Positions 7,372 to 12,963 of a stretch of DNA of 12,963 bases are shown here, one piece after another. A program made the translations under genes and the position numbers. The stretch's first letter is position 1; the number at the start of each line of letters is the position of its first letter. The notes below the pieces were generated by a model. The model was not told the origin of the DNA. It did not search any database and saw only the letters and a program-made list of their open reading frames with translations. Source of the stretch: CANJIV01 sp046330225 (GTDB taxonomy: Bacteria > Actinomycetota > Thermoleophilia > Solirubrobacterales > Solirubrobacteraceae); assembly GCA_046330225.1 (NCBI GenBank), contig JAXLTD010000021.1, positions 1-12,963 of the forward strand, written 5' to 3'.

Positions 7372-8436
7372 ATGCACTCACGCACGGCACCTCGACGCAC
7401 GGCACTCGGCCTCACGGCCGCGGGCGTCCTCACCGTGGCGCTGGCCCCGGCGGCACTTGCTGCCACGCCGACCAACACCGCGAAGCTCAAGCGGGCCGGG
7501 GACACGTCCCTGACGCTCGACAAGAACGCCGCCAAGGCGCTGAAAAGCCTGGGCGTGAAGGTCGCCCCGATCAGCCCCGCCAAGGTCAAGGGCGGCGCGG
7601 TCGCGTTCCCGATCACCAGCGGCGACGTTGATCCCAAGCTCGCCGACGGCGCGCTCATCAACCACTCCGGCGGCCTGTCGTTCTCTGCCGGCAAGACGAA
7701 GGTGGCGCTGAAGAACTTCCGCATCCGGGTCACCTCCTCGCAGGCCACGATCTCGGCGGCGATCGGCACGAGCCGCGCAACGATCATCAACCTCGACACC
7801 TCCAAGGCGAAGGTCACCCGTCCGGGCCTGAACCTGCGCCTGGCGAACGTGGGCGTCAAGCTCAACGCCACGGGCGCGAGCGCGCTGAACAAGGCCTTCA
7901 AGGTCAAGGCCTTCAAGCCCGGCCTCAAGCTCGGAACCGCGGTCGTCAACGCGCAGTTCGCGCAGTTCATCATCGAGGGCGGCACCACGGCCGTGACGCT
8001 CGACGCCGGCACGCTCGGCGCGATCACGGGCGCCGGGTTCACCCCGTCCATCGTCGCTCCCGCGACGCTGGCCGGCGGGGTGGCCACGTTCCCGATCGTC
8101 AAGTCGAAGATCGCCGCGAACCTCACCAGCGGCGTCATCTCCCACTCGGGCGGCCTCACGCTGACGAAGGGCGGGACCCCGACCAGCGCGACGAACTTCG
8201 ACATCACGCTGTCGGCCAACCCGTCGCTCGCGGCGACCATCAACGGCGCGGCCGGAGCGAAGGTTCCGATCCTGAACCTCGACCTGGGCGGCCTCAAGCA
8301 GACGGTGAAGGGCCAGACCGTGACCCTCGGCGGCGTCCTGGCGAAGGTCAACGCGACGCTCGCCGGTGCGCTCGGCCTGCCGTCGGCAAATGGTGCGACG
8401 CTCGGCACCGTCGTCCTGACGGCCAAGATCCGGTAG
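7372..8436 (+). CDS. Secreted HtaA-domain-like protein with two internal repeats
   Basis: A 354-residue exported protein. Residues 1-30 form a signal peptide (RRTALGLTAAGVLTVALAP, cleavage after ALA). The mature part is two homologous units, about 44-196 and 205-354. The clearest shared block is INHSGGLSF (96-104) and ISHSGGLTL (256-264), followed in each by a K/T-rich strand and NFRI or NFDI, then I-x-NLD (139-142; 300-304). Strand pattern and HSGGL motif resemble the HtaA domain (Pfam PF04213) of corynebacterial haem-uptake proteins, where a histidine takes part in haem binding. His98 and His258 are at equivalent positions. Haem binding is only an inference, because I cannot place the partner tyrosine. 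There is no C-terminal membrane anchor or sortase signal, so it is probably secreted. No haem transporter genes are adjacent. A strong hairpin follows 35 bases after the stop. Confidence 0.85.
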   Translation: MHSRTAPRRTALGLTAAGVLTVALAPAALAATPTNTAKLKRAGDTSLTLDKNAAKALKSLGVKVAPISPAKVKGGAVAFPITSGDVDPKLADGALINHSGGLSFSAGKTKVALKNFRIRVTSSQATISAAIGTSRATIINLDTSKAKVTRPGLNLRLANVGVKLNATGASALNKAFKVKAFKPGLKLGTAVVNAQFAQFIIEGGTTAVTLDAGTLGAITGAGFTPSIVAPATLAGGVATFPIVKSKIAANLTSGVISHSGGLTLTKGGTPTSATNFDITLSANPSLAATINGAAGAKVPILNLDLGGLKQTVKGQTVTLGGVLAKVNATLAGALGLPSANGATLGTVVLTAKIR

Positions 8437-8470
8437 GCAGGGGCCGGTCCGGACGGATCGGCATCGATTG

Positions 8471-8504
8471 CGGCTGAGGGCGGCCCACGGGCCGCCCTCA
8501 GCCG
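8471..8504. terminator. Bidirectional hairpin terminator between convergent genes
   Basis: A perfect 15-bp stem (8471-8485 with 8490-8504) with the four-base loop CACG lies between the stops of the HtaA-like gene (plus) and the small secreted protein gene (minus). No U tract follows on either strand, which is common for GC-rich actinobacterial terminators. The symmetry and position suggest that it serves both genes. Confidence 0.8.
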
Positions 8505-8535
8505 TGTCCGGAGGCCGGTTCTCAGCGCAGGGTGC

Positions 8536-8901
8536 TCAGGCGAACGCGCGATACACGAACTTGACGCGCCGCGATGCCTTCGAGCATCGGATGATGAGGA
8601 ACTCGTCCGAGGCGTACGCGCCCTTGCACGCGTAGCCGAGGACGTGGCGCACCACGAACCGGGTGTTCCTCCGATACCGGAGGATGTACGCGTGGGCGAC
8701 GGTCGCGCCCCGGGCGCAGGTGTCGTTGCTCACCTGCAGCCAGCCCTGCTCGCCCCGCCCGAAGTCCGGGTTGGCCTTCACGTTGCAGGAGCGGTAGGCG
8801 GATGCACGGGCGGCGGGCCCCGCGGCGGCCGCCGCGGGGGTCGCGGCGGCGGCGAGCACGAGCACGGCGGCGGCGGCGGGTGGGAGGCGCAAAGATCGCA
8901 T
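8536..8901 (-). CDS. Small secreted four-cysteine protein, function unknown
   Basis: A 121-residue protein. Residues 1-27 are a signal peptide (MRSLRLPP followed by an Ala/Val/Leu core). The mature part of about 90 residues has four cysteines at 39, 62, 92 and 106, enough for two disulfides, in the arrangement SCNV, DTCARGATVAHAYI, GYACKG, IRCSKASRRVKF. It is like the many small exported proteins of Solirubrobacterales-type genomes with a TCxxA helix and a C-terminal C-S-K/R-R-V strand; I know no function for them. The start is uncertain. The ATG at 8901 gives the most normal signal peptide and has GGAAGGG very close upstream. An in-frame GTG at 8934 adds eleven residues and has AGGA at six bases' spacing. 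It converges on the HtaA-like gene and diverges from the delta-60 gene. Confidence 0.82.
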   Translation of the reverse strand: MRSLRLPPAAAAVLVLAAAATPAAAAAGPAARASAYRSCNVKANPDFGRGEQGWLQVSNDTCARGATVAHAYILRYRRNTRFVVRHVLGYACKGAYASDEFLIIRCSKASRRVKFVYRAFA

Positions 8902-9090
8902 GACCCTTCCAGGCTCGACGTGGCGGGAACGCACTCATCATCCTGCGCGCCCCGCCGGGCCGCCACCGCAGCGGCCACGCGCGGTCGCGCGCGAACTACG
9001 GATTCGGGACCGGGCGGCGCAGCGTCGTGCCGGGCGCCGCCGCTCCCGCTTCAGCCTGGGGGACCGCGACGTTCCCGCGCCTGCCGGCGG

Positions 9091-9096
9091 TAGGCT
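9091..9096 (+). promoter_or_regulatory. Putative -10 element of the delta-60 repeat gene
   Basis: TAGGCT fits the actinobacterial TANNNT pattern and ends ten bases before the ATG at 9107. No -35 is evident and no good ribosome-binding site follows. Geometry matches the elements upstream of the DUF1015 gene, the FG-GAP gene and tRNA-Pro. Confidence 0.45.
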
Positions 9097-9106
9097 GCCC
9101 GCCGCC

Positions 9107-10429
9107 ATGGATGCGAGATCGGACGTCCGGAGCTGGCAGCGGGCGGCACGTGCCGCCGCCACGGGCCTCGTGCTCGCGGGCCTGGGGGTGGGTGCGCTTC
9201 CCGCGACCGCCGCCGCGCGCGGCGCCCGGCTGGATCCGGCGTTTGGAGGCGGCCGGGGCTGGGTGACGACCCGCATTCCCGGGATGAACGGAGTCGCCTA
9301 CGGCGCCGCGGCGACGGCCGGCGGGAAGATCGTCATCGCCGGCCAGGCGACGACCCGCTCGGGCAACGGGCAGATCGTCGTGGCCCGCTACCTGCCGTCC
9401 GGGCGGCTCGACACCGGGTTCGCCTCGCGCGGGATCTTCACGACGGCGCTGCCGTCCAAGCTCGGCCCGTTCCTGGCAACCGCGGTCGTCGCCGAGCGCT
9501 CCACCGGCCGCCTCCTGGTCGCCGGCGGCTACGGCCAGGGCTCGATGCTCGTGCTGCGGCTCACGCCGGCCGGGCGGCTGGACTCGGCGTTCGGCCGGCA
9601 CGGCCTCGCGGTCACGCCGGCCGGCGGCATCGCGCAGTCGCTGGCGATTCAGCGCGACGGAAAGCTGCTCGTGGGCGGCTCGAACGCCAACCGCAACGGC
9701 CGGCCCATGGCCGTGGCGCGCCTGACCCGAACCGGCACGCTGGACCGCCGATTCGGACGGGGCGGGATCGCACAGCCGCTCTTCTGGAATCCCGACCTGG
9801 CGGCCAGCGCCGGCGTGGCGTCCCTGGCCCAGGCCGCCGACGGGAGCGTCATCGGCGCCGGGCACCTCGACTACATCGGCTCCGACGGGCACGGGAGCGC
9901 CGGGATCTTCCGCCTCTCCGCCACGGGGCAGCCGGTGGCCGGCTTCGGCACGGCGGGCCACGCCGAGGTCGCGTTCACCCAGCCCGGAGGAGCCTTTGCC
10001 CAGTGGTTTCCGTGCGCCATGGGCGTCGACCGCCGCGGCCGGATCACGGTGACCGGGGACGGGTCTGCGGGGGCCGCCCCGGCCCTGCTCACCACCCGGC
10101 TCACCGCAGGCGGGCGCCTGGACTCCTCCTTCGGCACCGGCGGCCGGGCCGTGACGCCCGGCCTGCGGGGCGGCAGCGACACGACCTGCGGCGCCGCGCT
10201 CGGCCCGGCCGGGACGCTGACCGCCGGCGTCGGCGTGTCGCTCGCCCAGCTGTTGCCCGGCGGGACGGCGAACGGCGCCTTCGCGCCCGGCGGCGTGCTG
10301 CGGATCGCGGCGCCGCGCGGGGTCGGCATCAACGCCGTCGTCCTGCCCGGCGGGCGGCGGGCGGTCGTCGCCGGGTTCGCCGGCTCCTCGCTCTACGTCG
10401 CGCGCTACCTCCTGCCGGCGCAGCCGTAG
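9107..10429 (+). CDS. Secreted delta-60 repeat beta-propeller-like protein
   Basis: A 440-residue exported protein. Residues about 1-37 are a signal peptide with a long n-region (RSWQRAARAAATGLVLAG, cleavage near ATAAA). It then carries about seven delta-60 repeats (Pfam PF17164 type), marked by the motif R-L-D-x-x-F-G-x-x-G: 41-49, 100-109, 157-166, 211-220, 276-284 (degenerate), 337-346 and 386-395 (degenerate). Between them run strands such as GGKIVIAGQ, TGRLLVAGG and DGKLLVGGS. Proteins of this kind are predicted to fold as propellers and are common in exported proteins; no enzymatic activity is known and I see no catalytic motif. Only two cysteines (303 and 361) are present. The frame stays open to 8900, but the upstream part is Arg-rich and lacks a signal peptide, so the ATG at 9107 is preferred. 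XdhC follows 64 bases downstream on the same strand. Confidence 0.9.
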   Translation: MDARSDVRSWQRAARAAATGLVLAGLGVGALPATAAARGARLDPAFGGGRGWVTTRIPGMNGVAYGAAATAGGKIVIAGQATTRSGNGQIVVARYLPSGRLDTGFASRGIFTTALPSKLGPFLATAVVAERSTGRLLVAGGYGQGSMLVLRLTPAGRLDSAFGRHGLAVTPAGGIAQSLAIQRDGKLLVGGSNANRNGRPMAVARLTRTGTLDRRFGRGGIAQPLFWNPDLAASAGVASLAQAADGSVIGAGHLDYIGSDGHGSAGIFRLSATGQPVAGFGTAGHAEVAFTQPGGAFAQWFPCAMGVDRRGRITVTGDGSAGAAPALLTTRLTAGGRLDSSFGTGGRAVTPGLRGGSDTTCGAALGPAGTLTAGVGVSLAQLLPGGTANGAFAPGGVLRIAAPRGVGINAVVLPGGRRAVVAGFAGSSLYVARYLLPAQP

Positions 10430-10481
10430 CCAGCGCACCGCCGCCCGCGCGGCCGGCGTGGACGCTGCGCGGCGGATGGGC

Positions 10482-10487
10482 AACAAT
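10482..10487 (+). promoter_or_regulatory. Weak -10-like hexamer before the XdhC gene
   Basis: AACAAT has four matches to TATAAT and lies six bases before the GTG at 10494, the spacing expected if transcription began at the GTG itself. It is a short AT-rich island in very GC-rich DNA. If real, it excludes the alternative upstream starts at 10458 and 10476. A single weak hexamer is thin evidence. Confidence 0.25.
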
Positions 10488-10493
10488 CGCACC

Positions 10494-11639
10494 GTGACGA
10501 CGTCGCCCCCCGGCGGACTGGAGCCGTCCCACGCCGTCGCCGCTCGCTGGCTGGCGGCGGGACGGCGGGTGGCCGCCGCCACGCTCGTCGCGACGGACGG
10601 GTCCTCGCCGCTGGACCCCGGCGCCACGATGCTCGTCGACGAGCAGGGCGCGATCGAAGGCTCGGTGACCGGCGGCTGCGTCGAAGGCGCGCTGGTCGAG
10701 GAGGCCCAGGCGGTCCTCGCGGGCGGCGGCCCGCGGCTGCGCACCTACGGGATCAGCGACAGCCAGGCTGCGGGCGTCGGCCTCATGTGCGGCGGCACGG
10801 TGCACATCCTCGTCAGCGAGGTGGCACCCGAGAGCGGCGCCGTCCTCGAGGCCGTGCGCGACGCGGTGGCCGCCGGGACCCCGGCGGCGCTGGCCACGCT
10901 GGTCGACGGCGAGTCGGCGGGCGCCCTGATGGGGGTCGTCGGGTCCGAGCCGGTCGGCACCCTCGGCCTCGGCGGGCGCTTCGACCGTGCCGTCGAGCGC
11001 GACGCCCTGGGCTGCCTGGCCCACGGGATCAGCGCGCTGCGGCAGTACGGCGCCACAGGCGAAGTCATGGGGACCGGCGCCCGCGTGTTCATCCAGGCCT
11101 TCGCGGCTCCCGCCCGGATGGTGATCTTCGGCGCGATCGACTTCTCGGCCGCCGTGGCCGCGCTGGCCCGCACGCTCGGGTACGCCGTGACGATCTGCGA
11201 CGCCCGCCGGCCGTTCACCCTGGCCACCCGCTTCTCCGTCGCCGACGAGGTCGTCGTCGACTGGCCCGACCGCTACCTGGCCGGCGTCGAACTGACCGAG
11301 CGCGACGTCGTGCTCGTCTTCACGCACGACCCGAAGTTCGACGAGCCGGCCCTCATCGGCGCCCTCGCGACGCCCGCCGGCTACATCGGCGCGCTCGGGA
11401 GCCGCCAGACCCACGAGGACCGCGTCCGGCGCCTGCTCGCCGCCGGCGTCGACGCCGCCGAGCTCGAGCGGATCGCTTCGCCGTGCGGCCTGGACATCGG
11501 CGCCCGCACGCCGGAGGAGGCGGCCGTCTCGGTCGTTGCGGAGATCCTCGCCCGGGCTGCCGGCCGCTCCGGACGCCCGCTCAGCGAGACCGCGGGCCGC
11601 ATCCATGCGGACCGTCCGGTTCCCGCCGAGCTCGGCTGA
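10494..11639 (+). CDS. XdhC/CoxI family molybdenum hydroxylase accessory protein
   Basis: A 381-residue cytoplasmic protein of the XdhC/CoxI family. Rhodobacter XdhC binds the molybdenum cofactor and helps to insert it into xanthine dehydrogenase; relatives serve CO dehydrogenase-like enzymes. The N-terminal XdhC_CoxI domain shows ATDGSSPLDPGATM (33-46), GSVTGGCVEGAL (56-67) and LMCGGTVHI (97-105). The C-terminal Rossmann domain (XdhC_C) begins at MVIFGAIDFSAAVA (209-222) and ends with YIGALGSRQTHEDR (297-310) and SPCGLDIGARTPEE (329-342). Cys62 and Cys99 are the conserved cysteines of the family. The usual GAGH nucleotide-binding loop is GAID here, a form I recall from actinobacterial members. 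No hydroxylase subunits are in the window. The GTG start at 10494 is chosen over GTG 10458 and ATG 10476 because homology begins soon after it; the choice is uncertain. Confidence 0.92.
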   Translation: MTTSPPGGLEPSHAVAARWLAAGRRVAAATLVATDGSSPLDPGATMLVDEQGAIEGSVTGGCVEGALVEEAQAVLAGGGPRLRTYGISDSQAAGVGLMCGGTVHILVSEVAPESGAVLEAVRDAVAAGTPAALATLVDGESAGALMGVVGSEPVGTLGLGGRFDRAVERDALGCLAHGISALRQYGATGEVMGTGARVFIQAFAAPARMVIFGAIDFSAAVAALARTLGYAVTICDARRPFTLATRFSVADEVVVDWPDRYLAGVELTERDVVLVFTHDPKFDEPALIGALATPAGYIGALGSRQTHEDRVRRLLAAGVDAAELERIASPCGLDIGARTPEEAAVSVVAEILARAAGRSGRPLSETAGRIHADRPVPAELG

Positions 11640-11683
11640 CCCGAAGGCCCGCGCGGAGGACCGCCCGCACCTCGGACGCGGCC

Positions 11684-11704
11684 GGACCGCCGCCGCGGCG
11701 GTCC
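11684..11704. terminator. Hairpin between convergent XdhC and acyl-CoA dehydrogenase genes
   Basis: GGACCGCCG (11684-11692) pairs perfectly with CGGCGGTCC (11696-11704) around CCG. It sits in the 78-base gap between two convergent stop codons and has no T tract. The position suggests a bidirectional terminator like the one at 8471-8504. Confidence 0.6.
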
Positions 11705-11717
11705 CGCCGGCCGCCGC

Positions 11718-12866
11718 TCAGAGCCCGAGCGAGCGCCCGACGATCTCCTTCATGATCTCGTTCGCGCCGCCGTAGATCCGGGTCACGCGGGCGTCGGCCC
11801 AGGCCCGGGCGATCGGGTACTCGGTCATGTAGCCATAGCCGCCGTGCAGCTGCACGCAGCGGTCGATCACGCGCCCCTGCAGGTCGGTGCACCACCACTT
11901 TGCCTCGGCGGCATCCTCGGCCGTCAGCTCCCCGGCGTTCAGCGCCTCCACACAGCGGTCCAGGAACGCCTGGGCGACGTCGATCTCGGTCCGGCACTCG
12001 GCGAGGGCAAAGCGCGAGTGCTGGAAGCTCCCGATCGCCTGGCCGAACGCGCGGCGCTCGCGCACGTAGTCCAGGGTCCACTGCAGCGCCGCCTCGGCGG
12101 CGGCGACCCCGGCGATGGCGATCGACAGCCGCTCCTGGGCCAGGTTGGCCACGAGCTGGCCGAACCCGGCGCCTTCCGCGCCGAGCCGGTTGGCTTCCGG
12201 GACGAGGACATCCGCGAAGGAGAGCTCGGCGGTGTCCTGCGCGTGCATCCCGATCTTCTCGAGGTTGCGGCCGCGCTCGAAGCCCTCCATCCCGCGCTCG
12301 AGGACGAGCAGGCTGATGCCGCGGTGGCGCTCGGACGGGTCGGTCTTGACGGCCGTCACGACGAGGTCGGCGTTGATGCCGTTGGTGATGAACGTCTTGG
12401 CGCCGTTGACGCGGTAGCCGCCGTCGGCCCGGTCGGCCCGGGTGGACATCGACGCGAGATCGGACCCGATGCCCGGCTCGGTCATCGCGAGCGCCGTGAT
12501 GAGCTCGCCGCTCGCGATGCCCGGCAGCCACCGCGCCCGCTGCTCCTCGGAGCAGTACGCCAGGAAGTACGGCGCGCAGATGTCGTTGTGCAGCGTCAGG
12601 CCGAGGCCGAACCCGCTGACCCCGGCGCGCTGCACCTCCTCGCCGATCACGACGTTGAAGCGGAAGTCCTCGACGCCGGCGCCGCCGTGCTCCTCCGGGA
12701 CGGCCATCGCGGTGAACCCGTGCGCGCCGGCGGCGGCGTAGAGCTCGCGCGGCACGATGCCGTCCCGCTCCCACTGGGCGTGGTGCGGGACGACCTCGCG
12801 CTCGAGGAACGTCCGGAAGCTCGCCCGGAAGTCGTCGTGCTCAGGCTCGAAGAGGCGCCGGCGCAT
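11718..12866 (-). CDS. Acyl-CoA dehydrogenase, long-chain (LCAD-like) type
   Basis: A 382-residue cytoplasmic FAD enzyme catalysing alpha,beta-dehydrogenation of acyl-CoA thioesters, passing electrons to electron-transfer flavoprotein. The domain order is an N-terminal helical part (about 1-120), a beta barrel with the signature AMTEPGIGSDLAS (127-139), then a C-terminal helical part with RRAFGQAIGSFQ (271-282) and QLHGGYGYMTEYPIAR (339-354). The position that holds the catalytic Glu in medium-chain enzymes (IYEGT) is Gly here (IYGGANEI, 364-371). The likely base is Glu245 in AQERL (243-247), as in LCAD and isovaleryl-CoA dehydrogenase. Close to the family's usual length and intact. The exact substrate cannot be read; fatty acids or branched acyl-CoA are possible. 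The ATG at 12866 is preferred to the in-frame GTG-type start at 12956, because residues before it are unlike the family. Confidence 0.95.
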   Translation of the reverse strand: MRRRLFEPEHDDFRASFRTFLEREVVPHHAQWERDGIVPRELYAAAGAHGFTAMAVPEEHGGAGVEDFRFNVVIGEEVQRAGVSGFGLGLTLHNDICAPYFLAYCSEEQRARWLPGIASGELITALAMTEPGIGSDLASMSTRADRADGGYRVNGAKTFITNGINADLVVTAVKTDPSERHRGISLLVLERGMEGFERGRNLEKIGMHAQDTAELSFADVLVPEANRLGAEGAGFGQLVANLAQERLSIAIAGVAAAEAALQWTLDYVRERRAFGQAIGSFQHSRFALAECRTEIDVAQAFLDRCVEALNAGELTAEDAAEAKWWCTDLQGRVIDRCVQLHGGYGYMTEYPIARAWADARVTRIYGGANEIMKEIVGRSLGL

Positions 12867-12869
12867 CGC

Positions 12870-12886
12870 GGCGCCAGTATGGCGCC
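12870..12886. promoter_or_regulatory. Inverted repeat GGCGCC-N5-GGCGCC upstream of the acyl-CoA dehydrogenase
   Basis: Two copies of the palindrome GGCGCC (12870-12875 and 12881-12886) flank AGTAT. On the minus strand the spacer gives CATACT (12881-12876), a -10-like hexamer nine bases before the ATG. An operator laid over the -10 region is the natural reading, but GGCGCC is expected often in DNA this GC-rich. GGGGAGG further upstream is too far away to be a ribosome-binding site for this start. Confidence 0.35.
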
Positions 12887-12919
12887 TCCCCGGCCCGCGC
12901 AGCCGGGACGGCGGCGCGG

Positions 12920-12944
12920 GGATTCCCGCTCGCTGCGGGAGTCC
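12920..12944. terminator. Hairpin at the right end
   Basis: Bases 12920-12929 pair with 12935-12944 (nine Watson-Crick pairs and one G-U) around the loop TCGCT. It lies 54 bases upstream of the acyl-CoA dehydrogenase start and has no T tract. It may end transcription coming from a gene outside the window. Nothing else is seen between 12867 and 12963. Confidence 0.45.
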
Positions 12945-12963
12945 GCGACCGGACATGGGTCCC

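Noticed and set aside
6876..8426. 516-residue minus-strand open frame with hydrophobic stretches
   Set aside because: It is the shadow of the HtaA-like gene and the end of the FG-GAP gene. Its apparent hydrophobicity comes from reading Gly/Ala/Val/Thr codons in reverse.
8996..10744. 582-residue minus-strand open frame
   Set aside because: It is antisense to the delta-60 and XdhC genes and has only compositionally biased sequence.

Overview
The window is GC-rich DNA with no IS element, phage gene, CRISPR array or other sign of recent transfer. The mix of protein families suggests a high-GC actinobacterium of the Thermoleophilia/Solirubrobacterales type. These families are exported HtaA-like, delta-60-repeat and FG-GAP proteins, a small four-cysteine secreted protein, a CAP-domain protein, an actinobacterial-type XdhC and an LCAD-type acyl-CoA dehydrogenase. 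The lineage is an inference from family content and could not be tested.

Layout. Positions 1-405 hold no convincing gene, but carry a long imperfect hairpin and a degraded second copy of it. A DUF1015 gene (406-1665, minus) and a secreted CAP/SCP gene (1708-2256, minus) follow, then tRNA-Pro(UGG) (2400-2473, plus) with a good promoter. Next is a divergent pair of exported proteins: a cysteine-rich propeller-like protein of unknown function (2548-4224, minus) and a 972-residue FG-GAP seven-blade propeller protein (4225-7143, plus). Their predicted start codons touch with no base between them. Downstream lie an HtaA-like two-repeat secreted protein (7372-8436, plus), a strong bidirectional hairpin, a small secreted four-Cys protein (8536-8901, minus), a delta-60 repeat protein (9107-10429, plus), an XdhC/CoxI-family molybdoenzyme accessory protein (10494-11639, plus), a second convergent-gene hairpin, and an acyl-CoA dehydrogenase (11718-12866, minus).

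How the genes fit together. Six of the nine protein genes encode predicted exported proteins, and three of these look like beta-propellers. This is a block of cell-envelope or extracellular repeat proteins rather than a pathway. DUF1015, XdhC and the acyl-CoA dehydrogenase are cytoplasmic genes with no obvious link to it. XdhC is separated from any molybdenum hydroxylase subunits.

The most informative regulatory signal is a recurring TAGNNT hexamer placed 9-10 bp upstream of the tRNA 5' end and of three predicted start codons that lack a Shine-Dalgarno sequence. This suggests leaderless or near-leaderless transcripts. I did not find a clear new defence or biosynthetic system. The observations most worth checking are the abutting divergent starts, the shared promoter geometry and the hairpin repeats at the left end.
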